From: CAYXBG01 sp964463145
Lineage (GTDB): Bacteria > Acidobacteriota > UBA6911 > RPQK01 > CBDAPI01
NCBI GenBank assembly: GCA_964463145.1
Contig: CAYXBG010000048.1
Location: 1 to 13,323 of the forward strand
DNA length: 13,323 bases
Reading direction: 5' to 3'
Position 1 is the stretch's first letter. Every line of letters begins with the position of its first letter. A program made the translations under genes and the position numbers. Of this stretch, positions 6,481 to 13,323 are shown one piece after another. The notes beneath the pieces were generated by a model, which saw nothing but the letters and a program-made list of their open reading frames with translations, was not told the origin of the DNA and did no database searches.

Positions 6481-6483
6481 GGA
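6467..6483. terminator. Palindrome over the trmJ stop codon, possible bidirectional terminator
   Basis: TCCTCAAG and CTTGAGGA are perfect inverted repeats around a single central C (6475); as RNA this folds to a stem of about six pairs with a five-base loop. It overlaps the TGA of the trmJ-like gene (6478-6480) and lies 18 bases past the folC stop. In the folC direction it is followed by CTTTCTT, a weak T-rich tail; in the trmJ direction there is no T-run. Its place between converging genes suggests termination, but it is weak. Confidence 0.4.
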
Positions 6484-6500
6484 TCGAATCCACTATGATT

Positions 6501-7722
6501 TCAGTCACACCTATACCGAGGCATCTGCAAAATGTCTCTAACTAACCGAAAAGAGCCAAACACGACAACTGTGGCAGCTTCTTCTTTAGCCTGAAACAGA
6601 GCATCGGCTGCATCGGCTGCCTGGCTCGCATCCGGAAATGCCGAACGGAGTTGTTGCAAGCTAGCCGCCCGGGTTGATTCCATCTCGAAGATAAATTGTC
6701 TATCAAAAAAGGGAGTTAGGATCTCTGCTACTGAATGGGCGTCCTTATCCTCCATCATAGAAATAACCAGGTGCCGAGGACTCACTGTGAAGCTTTGCAA
6801 ATAGGAACCGATCACACACGCTGCTGCTGGATTATGTCCACCGTCCAGGAAAATATCGGGGGAACTGTCTATTTTCTGCAACCTACCCTTGAACGTTGTG
6901 GACTCCAAACCTTTCGATACGCATCTCTCTTTGAAATTCCAATGCATCTTCTCCAGTTCCCGGGATGCTGCAACGGCTAGAACTGCATTCTTAGCCTGAT
7001 GCCGGCCAGGAAGTGGCAAAGCAGCTAAAAGGCGATCATCTCGAATCCGGAAACAACCGTCGACCTGTGACTCTATCTGGAAATCAGAGCCATCAACAAC
7101 GGACAGAGAGGCCTCTTTGTCAAGAGCACGCTTCCTGATGACCTCTTCTGCTTCTGCAACCTGAGGAGCCGATAATACCTTGCAGCCTTGGTGAATCGTC
7201 CCAGCCTTTTCGGTTGCAATCTCTGAGATGCTATTCCCCAGATAATTCTGGTGATCTAGACCAATCGGGGTCAAAATCGTCATTAGAGGTTTAACAACAT
7301 TTGTGGCATCCAAACGCCCTCCCATACCGACCTCCAGGATGGCTATATCAACACCGCAACGTGAGAAATGGAGCAACGCGGTTGCAGTTAGCATTTCAAA
7401 ATATGTGAGCGGCTGTCCTGGATCAACATAGTCAGAAACCTCCGTAAACAATTCCGAGAAATCCTCTCGGGTAATAGGGGAGCCCTTGACAGAAATCCTT
7501 TCTCGGACACTCATCAAATGAGGAGAGGAATAATGACCGGTCGAGAAACCACACTCATTCAGTATGGACACTAAGAATTGANNNNNNNNNNACCGATGGG
7601 TATTGTCTGTGCGGATTACCTACACGCTTGAGAAGTCTGTCAACGGATTCCAGGCCGGGCCTCATGGCCAGCACTTCATTTCCTAGATTGTATAGATACT
7701 GTTTGCACTCCGAGTAGTTCAT
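6501..7722 (-). CDS. folC: Folylpolyglutamate synthase / dihydrofolate synthase, P-loop lost in an assembly gap
   Basis: FolC adds glutamate to dihydropteroate or folates using ATP in the cytoplasm. The gene is in two pieces. From the ATG at 7722 the first 43 codons read as the family N-terminus (NYSECKQYLYNLGNEV, LKRVGNPHRQYPS). After the gap, QFLVSILNECGF then HYSSPHL, GMGGRLDATN, GLDHQNYLGNSISEIATEKA, LPLPGRHQAKNA and FLDGGHNPAAA follow in the usual order (359 residues). The missing piece is exactly where HVAGTNGKGS, the ATP-binding P-loop, belongs. The frames on each side require a gap divisible by three; alignment suggests about 36 bases rather than ten. With that restored the protein is about 414 residues, a normal length. 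A GTG at 7571 is a false start. folC follows accD by 104 bases, a common bacterial pairing. Confidence 0.95.
7582..7591. other. Assembly gap inside folC (10 N placeholder)
   Basis: Ten N replace the P-loop codons of folC. Codon phase on the two sides demands a length divisible by three, and family alignment predicts about 12 residues (36 bases), so ten N is not the true distance. Confidence 0.95.
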
Positions 7723-7826
7723 CCCATCTTCTCAGGTGCTCTCCATATTCGTTCCGGAAAATCCCGTTCATACCCTCTCAAAAATCCACGAATATTTCTG
7801 TAAAGAGCTGTAAACGCCAGAAATCA

Positions 7827-8702
7827 CTACTGAATGCCTTGGGATTCCTCGGGCTGGACACTCATGAAATCTAACCAATCAGTAATAAAGGGTTTAAGCT
7901 CTTTCCTCTCGACAACCGCATCGAGCATGCCATGTTCAAGAAGGAATTCACTTCTTTGAAATCCCTTAGGGAGTTTTTGCCTTATAGTCTGTTCGATAAC
8001 ACGGGGCCCCGCAAATCCAATCAGTGCACCAGGCTCGGCGATATTAAGGTCACCCAGCATAGAAAAGCTTGCCGTGACACCACCAGTGGTTGGATCTGTG
8101 AGAAGAGCAATATAGGGAATCCTTTCTTCAGACAGGCGGGCGAGAGCCGAACTAATCTTAGCTAACTGCATAAGTGAAAGAACTCCTTCCATCATTCTCG
8201 CACCACCGCTAGCCGAAACTATCAGCAAAGCCTTACGGCTATCTAATGCACGCTCTACAGCTCTCGTAATTTTTTCTCCCACGACCGACCCCATGCTGCC
8301 ACCAATGAATCCGTACTCCATGCAAGAGCACACGATTTTATGGCCGGAGAGAACACCTTCAGCATTGACAACCGCTTCCGTTTCCCCTGTTTTCCGATAG
8401 GCTTCCTCTAAACGACGCCTATAACTTCTGAGATCCTTGAACTCCAAAGGATCAGAGGCACGTAGACTCTCATCAAATTCACGGTACTCACCGTTGTCAA
8501 AAAGAAGTTCTAGCCTTTGCCGTGCGTTGATCTTGAAGTGATGACCACACTTCTCACAGGTAGAAAGATGACGCTCTAGGTCCTTCTTCCAGATAAAGCT
8601 ACTACACGTAGGGCATTTGGTGAAAAGCCCCTCGGTTCGGACATTACGCCCCTTATCATCGACAGGTCGCAAAGGCGTCTTTTTGCGCTTAAACCAGCTC
8701 AT
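7827..8702 (-). CDS. accD: Acetyl-CoA carboxylase carboxyltransferase subunit beta
   Basis: The 291-residue beta subunit works with AccA to transfer the carboxyl group from carboxybiotin to acetyl-CoA, making malonyl-CoA for fatty acid synthesis. It starts MSWFKRKK, the usual opening. A four-cysteine zinc ribbon is complete: C30-x2-C33-x15-C49-x2-C52. The crotonase-like carboxyltransferase domain follows with GGSMGSVVGEKITRA, SASGGARMMEGVLSLMQLAK, TDPTTGGVTASFSMLGD and AEPGALIGFAGPRVIEQT, all strongly conserved in AccD. Length is typical. It lies 57 bases after the aminotransferase gene and 104 bases before folC, probably in one transcript from the promoter near 9980. accA is not in the window. 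Confidence 0.97.
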   Translation of the reverse strand: MSWFKRKKTPLRPVDDKGRNVRTEGLFTKCPTCSSFIWKKDLERHLSTCEKCGHHFKINARQRLELLFDNGEYREFDESLRASDPLEFKDLRSYRRRLEEAYRKTGETEAVVNAEGVLSGHKIVCSCMEYGFIGGSMGSVVGEKITRAVERALDSRKALLIVSASGGARMMEGVLSLMQLAKISSALARLSEERIPYIALLTDPTTGGVTASFSMLGDLNIAEPGALIGFAGPRVIEQTIRQKLPKGFQRSEFLLEHGMLDAVVERKELKPFITDWLDFMSVQPEESQGIQ

Positions 8703-8759
8703 AGATACTCAATCATAGCGGAACTAGCAAAAATGAACCAATCCGCTTCGACCACCACA

Positions 8760-9935
8760 TTAACTAGAAACGGCACCTGCAATGCGCGTCAGTGCCGTCT
8801 CCAAATTTTCCATCGAGGTAGCATAAGAGAACCTGATGTAACCCTCGACCCCAAATGCAGAGCCTGGCACAACTGCCACTTGGGCATGCTCCAACAAAAA
8901 CTTGGAAAACTCTACAGAATCTGGACAGTTGGTCGCCTGCATAGCCTGGCTTACGTTGGGGAAAGCGTAAAATGCACCCTCAGGAGATTGACAACTAAAT
9001 CCCTCTATATCTTTAATCCCTTCCATAAGAAATTTCCTGCGCCTGTCGTATTCGCTTGTCATGTCAACGATGTAAGCATCATCTATAGAAAGTGCCGCCA
9101 ACGCGGCCTTTTGAGAAATGGAGGTGGGGTTGCCCGATTCGTGGCTCTGATACTCAGCTATCTTCTTGATCCTGTCAGGGTGAGAAATGCAATAGCCAAC
9201 ACGCCAACCGGTCATCGCATAGGTTTTTGAAAATGAACCAAATATAGCGAAGTTCAGGTCCTCCGGACTGACACATGCGGCTAGCGACCGATGTTCAGCT
9301 GCACCGTATACAAAACGGTCATAAGTTTCGTCCGAAAGGCAAAGAACGCCTTTATCCTGACAGATATTACAAATCTCCTCGACATCATCCCCAGGAATCA
9401 CAGCACCGGTAGGATTGTTTGGGGTATTAAGGATAAGTGCAGCACTACGCTGTGTAATCGCGTCCGATACGGCTGAGGGTCGCAAGGCAAATCCATCTTT
9501 TTCGCTAGTGCCCACAATAACAGGATCAGCCCCTGTTATTGTGATCACTTCTGGAAATGTAACCCAATAAGGAGCCGGAATGATAACCTCCTGACCCGAT
9601 TGGAGACATGCCATTGACAGATTGTGAATGGCATGTTTTGCTCCCGCCGTCATAGCCACGTTCGCGGCTGTGAAGGAGGACCCCCAGGTCTCATTGAATT
9701 CATTGGCGACAGCTTCCCGGAGCTGAATTATCCCTATTCCTGCTGTGTATTTTGTGAAGTTGTCATGGATAGCCTGGATTGCAGCTTCTTTGATAGGCTC
9801 AGGAGTTGGGAAGTCTGGCTCTCCCGGGCCCAAATCAATTATATCTACCCCTTGAGCCTTCAAACGCTGCGCTTCCTGCATAACAGCCATGGTAGGTGAT
9901 GCCTTGATACTGCTAAGCCTATTCGCAAACTTCAT
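8760..9935 (-). CDS. aspC: Pyridoxal-phosphate aminotransferase, class I, aspartate aminotransferase subgroup Ib
   Basis: The 391-residue fold-type I enzyme most likely transfers the amino group of aspartate to 2-oxoglutarate, linking amino-acid and central carbon metabolism. Visible features are DLGPGEPDFPTP (34-45), KYTAGIGIIQLREAVA (62-77), the NNPTG motif (173-177), SDETYDRFVY (201-210, with D202 and Y205 placed to bind the cofactor) and GSFSKTYAMTGWRVGY (233-248), where K237 is the Schiff-base lysine and R245 a phosphate contact. The arginine of IRFSYATS near the C-terminus should bind the substrate carboxylate. The pattern matches thermophile-type (Ib) aspartate aminotransferases; some relatives also accept prephenate or other acids, so substrate is moderately sure. 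GAGGG four bases upstream of the ATG at 9935 is a good ribosome site. It is first in the aminotransferase-accD-folC cluster. Confidence 0.9.
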   Translation of the reverse strand: MKFANRLSSIKASPTMAVMQEAQRLKAQGVDIIDLGPGEPDFPTPEPIKEAAIQAIHDNFTKYTAGIGIIQLREAVANEFNETWGSSFTAANVAMTAGAKHAIHNLSMACLQSGQEVIIPAPYWVTFPEVITITGADPVIVGTSEKDGFALRPSAVSDAITQRSAALILNTPNNPTGAVIPGDDVEEICNICQDKGVLCLSDETYDRFVYGAAEHRSLAACVSPEDLNFAIFGSFSKTYAMTGWRVGYCISHPDRIKKIAEYQSHESGNPTSISQKAALAALSIDDAYIVDMTSEYDRRRKFLMEGIKDIEGFSCQSPEGAFYAFPNVSQAMQATNCPDSVEFSKFLLEHAQVAVVPGSAFGVEGYIRFSYATSMENLETALTRIAGAVSS

Positions 9936-9976
9936 ACTGCCCTCGAAAAAAATGAATTAGCGCTTCAACTCGAAGG

Positions 9977-10005
9977 ATTATAGATATCGGCCGTAGCTGG
10001 CACAA
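9977..10005 (-). promoter_or_regulatory. Probable sigma-70-type promoter for aspC-accD-folC
   Basis: On the minus strand, a perfect TATAAT (9982-9977) lies 17 bases after TTGTGC (10005-10000), which keeps the TTG of the -35 consensus. Transcription would start near 9970, giving a leader of roughly 35 bases before the aspC ATG. Spacing and -10 are ideal; the -35 is only half matched. Confidence 0.6.
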
Positions 10006-10036
10006 CATAAACCATCGCATCGTGAGTAGATACTTG

Positions 10037-10071
10037 CCTCAATTCCTATATACAAATAAGAATAGCTGAGG
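10037..10071 (-). terminator. Hairpin just after the mltD stop, possible 3' end
   Basis: On the minus-strand transcript, CCTCA pairs with TGAGG, and after a three-base bulge ATTCT pairs with GGAAT with one G-U. That makes about ten pairs around a 12-base AT-rich loop. It begins two bases after the mltD stop codon and ends before the aspC promoter. No T-run follows, so classical intrinsic termination is doubtful. Confidence 0.35.
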
Positions 10072-10072
10072 A

Positions 10073-11749
10073 TCAATTAACCCGAAGGCTTTGACCCGGA
10101 TAGATTGTCCTAGCCTTTTCTAGGTTGTTAATTTGAGCCAACCTATCAACGCTTATTCCAAAGCTCCTCGCAATTTTGTGCAACGAATCTCCCTTACGAA
10201 CTGTATACGATCCAGAGAAAGTTGCAAGGCTGCGCTTAGCGGCAGGGCGTCCATCCCGTTTTGGGATCAAGAGCTCTTGACCTAGCCGAAGCCGGTTGGG
10301 ATTGCTGAGCCGGTTCGTTACGGCAATAGCTTGCACGCTTGTGTCATAGAGACGAGCTATATCCCACAAGGTGTCTCCCCTAGCCACTCGATGATGATCT
10401 AGGCGAAGACGTTTAGAAGCGGGAATAGCGGCCATCCTCTCCATTACCTGATCCACTAAGCCTACTGGTATCTTCAACTGATAAGACTTTTCAAGGGGCG
10501 GAGTAATTCCTCGACGGAGTTCTGGATTGAATTCCTTCAAGATCTCCCTTTCGATACCCATCTCTTCAGCTAGTACCCTGAGATCGTACTGGTGTTCGAC
10601 AGAAACTGACTCGGACAATAAAGGTACATCCTGAGTCACGTAAAACCCGTACTCTTCCGGGTTTTTGTAGATGATGATTGAAGCTATTATGGCGGGCACA
10701 TAATTACGGGTATCGCGGGGCAAGAGGCGTCGTTCCACCATAGTCCAATAATCCATCTCTCCATATCTTTTCAGATTTCTAGAAACACGTCCGGGGCCAG
10801 CGTTATAGGCAGCTAGTGCCAGAAACCAGTCTCCAAAGCGGTCGTGAAGGTCTTTCAAATAGCGGGCTGCCGCTACAGTTGCTAGTTCCACATTCCGACG
10901 CTCATCTATCCACCAATCCACTTTGAGATCATACATACGTGCTGTACTGGCTATGAACTGCCAGACACCAGCAGCATGCGCCCTGGAGTAGGCATTGGGA
11001 TTGAAAAGGCTCTCCACATGAGCCAGAAATATCAGATCTAGTGGCACTCCTTCTTCAGAAAATACTTCCTTAAAGTATCTGATGTGCCGTCCTGATCGTT
11101 TCAATCCTATCTCGGTTATTTTTCGACCAGGCCCCTGGTAGTATTCTAGCCACCGGAGCACCCGCCGGTTAACAACCATGGGGACATCAAAACGTCCAAC
11201 CTTCAGATCCTCAGTTACCTTCTGTCCGAGGGAGGGATCTAATTCGAGGGAGAAAATATTGTATTTGGTCAGCTCGTCTAAAGGAGCAATAACAATCTCA
11301 GACAATGATCCATCTACTGTCTGCACCAGTTCTTCCACGTTAAGGGTGTGGAGTCTATCTGAGATCGTATGGTAGACCTTCTCAACCTCTGGATAACTAG
11401 AAAAATCGAACTCCGATTTTCTCATTCGTACGATTAGATTACTTAAGATTTGCTTGCTTGCTTCCCGATCACCACTCTCAAAAGCTTGATTGGCCTTGTC
11501 TAAACTCTGAAGTGATACCGAAAGAAAGAATTGTAGTGGATCGACTGTATTGACTGGTACTGGTCTCTTTTGTTCCTGAACTGGGGATTTTACTGACTGT
11601 ACTAGACTTTCAGCATCCAGAGAGGCCTGAACTTGTTCTGGCTCTCCAGATTGGCCCAACGGAGCAGAAGACACTGCCTGACTTTGATGACGACTAGCAC
11701 AGGCCCCCACGGAGACCATTAGAAGGGTCAAGCAAAAAAGCTTCTTCAT
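10073..11749 (-). CDS. mltD: MltD-like membrane-bound lytic murein transglycosylase with LysM domains (lipoprotein)
   Basis: This enzyme cleaves peptidoglycan glycan strands to leave 1,6-anhydro-muramic ends in the periplasm. From the ATG at 11749 it has 558 residues: a lipoprotein signal (MKKLFCLTLLMVSVGAC, lipid cysteine C17, followed by Ala, so outer membrane is likely), a low-complexity linker, a helical region, then a goose-lysozyme-like SLT domain. Its motifs are HVESLFNPNAYS, with E246 as the likely catalytic acid, AAGVWQF and LALAAYNAGPGRV. A degenerate LysM-like stretch (about 388-430) and two clear LysM domains (about 452-497 and 514-558; ARGDTLWDIA and RKGDSLHKIA) bind glycan. An ATG 33 bases upstream (11782) is in frame but would spoil the signal peptide; AGGA seven bases before 11749 supports the shorter form. 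The gene follows the S41 protease gene by 47 bases. Confidence 0.93.
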   Translation of the reverse strand: MKKLFCLTLLMVSVGACASRHQSQAVSSAPLGQSGEPEQVQASLDAESLVQSVKSPVQEQKRPVPVNTVDPLQFFLSVSLQSLDKANQAFESGDREASKQILSNLIVRMRKSEFDFSSYPEVEKVYHTISDRLHTLNVEELVQTVDGSLSEIVIAPLDELTKYNIFSLELDPSLGQKVTEDLKVGRFDVPMVVNRRVLRWLEYYQGPGRKITEIGLKRSGRHIRYFKEVFSEEGVPLDLIFLAHVESLFNPNAYSRAHAAGVWQFIASTARMYDLKVDWWIDERRNVELATVAAARYLKDLHDRFGDWFLALAAYNAGPGRVSRNLKRYGEMDYWTMVERRLLPRDTRNYVPAIIASIIIYKNPEEYGFYVTQDVPLLSESVSVEHQYDLRVLAEEMGIEREILKEFNPELRRGITPPLEKSYQLKIPVGLVDQVMERMAAIPASKRLRLDHHRVARGDTLWDIARLYDTSVQAIAVTNRLSNPNRLRLGQELLIPKRDGRPAAKRSLATFSGSYTVRKGDSLHKIARSFGISVDRLAQINNLEKARTIYPGQSLRVN

Positions 11750-11756
11750 ACAAGCG

Positions 11757-11760
11757 TCCT
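11757..11760 (-). promoter_or_regulatory. Shine-Dalgarno AGGA deciding the mltD start
   Basis: On the minus strand AGGA (11760-11757) lies seven bases before the ATG at 11749. This and the clean lipoprotein signal that begins there favour this ATG over the one at 11782. Confidence 0.55.
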
Positions 11761-11796
11761 GCCTACCATTTTCATATTCCATGCTCAGAGATACGC

Positions 11797-13323
11797 CTAA
11801 GGATAGTCTCCTTCTTCCAAAAGGCGTTCGGCCGCTGGGAGTAGCTCCAGGGCCTTCTGTACCTGCGGATCGATGGTCAAAGATGCGCGATAGCTTTCAC
11901 GATCACCAAACAACTTCGTATATAGCTGTTGTAGGATCCGATTTCGGATGATCTCCAGATCTTTGTTAAAGGCTTCATCGTCAAAACTTATGTTGTTACT
12001 GCTTAGCTCGAGTTTAAAATATTCCAAAAGTTCGGAAGTGATTCGAGTCCGCTTTATTAGAAAATCCAATCTCTCTCGGCTAATTTTCGTGTAGTCCTCG
12101 GAAATTGAATCGAAGGGAATATTAGAAGGAACCTCTTGGGTCCAAACTTTTCGTGCAAACTTGAAGAAAATATCTTTACTCATAATCTGTCGGAAAAGAG
12201 GAGATGCCTTTCGGGCAGGAACAAATTCATTTGGCTTAATTCCACCATCAGATTTTTCATCCTCAACCACATTTGTCGGTCTGCGACGACCATAGTAATA
12301 GTTGTAAAAACCATCTGAGTAGTCACGTTGGATGAGACGATTAGCTGGCGTGTAATATTTCCCGGTGGTGAGCGCAAGTCCCCGTCGACCGCGATCTAAT
12401 GGGAAAATGGTCTGGACCAATGCCTTACCAAAGCTTGTTTCACCTACTATCAAAGCCCTCTTGTGGTCCTGCAGGGCTCCGGCAACAATCTCGCTGGCAC
12501 TAGCACTGGCGGCGTCAATCAAAACTATCATCGGAAAATCTTTGCTAGTACGTCTACGGGTGAGAAAACGCTTATTGTCACTTCGATTCCGACTTCTAGT
12601 ACTAACTACTAGTTGGCTTCTCTCTAGAAAATAATCTGAAACATCGATAGCCGCCTGCAACGCACCCCCGGGATTTCGCCGTAAATCGAGTACGAGACCT
12701 TCCAGTTTTGATATTTCTAGTTGCTTTAACGCCCGGCCTAGTTCCCCATTGGTAGTCTCCGAAAACTTATCAATCCGAATATAGCCGATGCCAGGTCTAA
12801 TATAGAACACGTGCTTAATGGTATAGAGGGGGATTTCATCTCTCTCTACAGTGAAGGGTAGAAGCTGAGGTTCCCCAGGACGCTCCACTCTGATATCTAC
12901 TGTTGTCCCTTTCGGGCCCTTGAGATTCGGAATGACTTCAGTGTTGACATCCCAGTCCTCGATTGACTCTCCTCGGATCTCGACGATTATATCTCCTGCT
13001 CTAATACCTGCCTTGTACGCTGGGGTACCTGGTGCAGGAGGCTCCATAACCATCACATGACCACTCCCAGGCCCTTCAGGACGAATGGTTATTCCAAGCC
13101 CGTAGTATTTTCCTTTTTGTTCTTCCTGGAGTCGACTGTAGTCAGGGGTTGTAAAAAAGGAACTATGCGGATCCAGGGTCCGAAGAAGACCCTGGATAGC
13201 ACTCTCTACCAGTTTTTCAGTGGATACTTCCTGAAAATGTTGCTCCTGAATAAGAGCCAGTGTTTCAGTGAACCTCCTAATCAAATCCTCACGCACCTCC
13301 AGAGTTGATCCCGCTCTGAGGCG
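11797..13323 (-). CDS. S41 family C-terminal processing peptidase (CtpA/Prc-like), 5' end outside window
   Basis: A periplasmic serine protease of the tail-specific/C-terminal processing family. The frame is open to the right edge. The GTG at 13296 is the first start codon available inside the window, but nine further codons lie upstream without a stop and no signal peptide is seen, so the true N-terminus is probably outside. Counting from that GTG (499 residues), an N-terminal helical segment contains LRTLDPHSSFF. A PDZ domain follows (about 66-150, YYGLGITI, AGIRAGDIIVEI), then the protease core with LRRNPGGAL, SASASEIVAGAL and GETSFGKALVQ. S266, K291 and Q295 have the spacing of the Ser-Lys-Gln triad of CtpB. 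A C-terminal helical extension ends with DPQVQKALELLPAAE. It probably matures or degrades envelope proteins; the transglycosylase gene directly downstream is a candidate substrate or partner. Confidence 0.94.
   Translation of the reverse strand, partial: RLRAGSTLEVREDLIRRFTETLALIQEQHFQEVSTEKLVESAIQGLLRTLDPHSSFFTTPDYSRLQEEQKGKYYGLGITIRPEGPGSGHVMVMEPPAPGTPAYKAGIRAGDIIVEIRGESIEDWDVNTEVIPNLKGPKGTTVDIRVERPGEPQLLPFTVERDEIPLYTIKHVFYIRPGIGYIRIDKFSETTNGELGRALKQLEISKLEGLVLDLRRNPGGALQAAIDVSDYFLERSQLVVSTRSRNRSDNKRFLTRRRTSKDFPMIVLIDAASASASEIVAGALQDHKRALIVGETSFGKALVQTIFPLDRGRRGLALTTGKYYTPANRLIQRDYSDGFYNYYYGRRRPTNVVEDEKSDGGIKPNEFVPARKASPLFRQIMSKDIFFKFARKVWTQEVPSNIPFDSISEDYTKISRERLDFLIKRTRITSELLEYFKLELSSNNISFDDEAFNKDLEIIRNRILQQLYTKLFGDRESYRASLTIDPQVQKALELLPAAERLLEEGDYP

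Noticed and set aside
6501..7571. folC starting at the GTG at 7571
   Set aside because: The three codons before it also match FolC and the true N-terminus is found beyond the gap at 7722.
11750..11782. mltD start at the ATG at 11782
   Set aside because: It would put eleven polar residues before a perfect lipoprotein signal; the ATG at 11749 has a ribosome site.
12136..12634. Plus- and minus-strand short frames within the S41 protease gene
   Set aside because: They are shadows in other frames of a gene with complete family motifs.
1..13323. CRISPR array, insertion sequence, tRNA, phage or defence genes
   Set aside because: I looked on both strands for regular repeats, transposase motifs, cloverleaf-like sequence and restriction or toxin signatures and saw none; coding content is almost entirely housekeeping.

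Overview
This window looks like ordinary core-genome DNA from a Gram-negative bacterium of moderate GC content, taken from a draft scaffold. Outer-membrane chemistry is implied by a lipoprotein lytic transglycosylase with LysM domains, a second probable lipoprotein and a periplasmic C-terminal processing protease. The taxon cannot be fixed from sequence alone. A DUF1080 lipoprotein together with a NifU/IscU-like scaffold lacking the third cysteine would fit Acidobacteriota or a related lineage, but this is a weak inference. Three runs of exactly 10 N (1163-1172, 5482-5491, 7582-7591) are fixed-length assembly placeholders. Two of them cut genes whose halves clearly belong together.

Layout. 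At the left edge, on the minus strand, lies the 5' part of a DUF1080 (3-keto-disaccharide hydrolase-like) lipoprotein gene that runs off the window. Divergent from it, on the plus strand, are an S-adenosylmethionine hydrolase gene (split by the first gap) and a small Fe-S scaffold-like gene. These converge on a minus-strand cluster read xseA, xseB, ispA, tlyA. That is the familiar exonuclease VII / isoprenoid / rRNA methyltransferase cluster, here without the dxs gene often found between ispA and tlyA. Past the second gap, a plus-strand trmJ-like tRNA 2'-O-methyltransferase gene converges on a minus-strand cluster read aspartate aminotransferase, accD, folC. In folC the P-loop codons have fallen into the third gap. 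Upstream of that cluster is a clear -10 box (TATAAT). At the right edge, also on the minus strand, an S41 processing protease gene (5' end outside the window) is followed by an MltD-type transglycosylase gene.

Functionally the window combines nucleic-acid maintenance and RNA modification (XseAB, TlyA, TrmJ), central biosynthesis (IspA, AccD, FolC, aspartate aminotransferase), SAM and Fe-S metabolism, and cell-wall turnover with periplasmic proteolysis. I found no mobile element, CRISPR array, tRNA, rRNA, phage gene or defence system, and nothing that makes a convincing case for a new biological system. The most useful observations are the repairable gap-split genes, an edge gene easily missed because it has no stop in the window, the missing third cysteine in the scaffold protein, the missing dxs, the protease/transglycosylase pairing, an unresolved N-terminus of the TrmJ-like protein, and several hairpins at gene ends.
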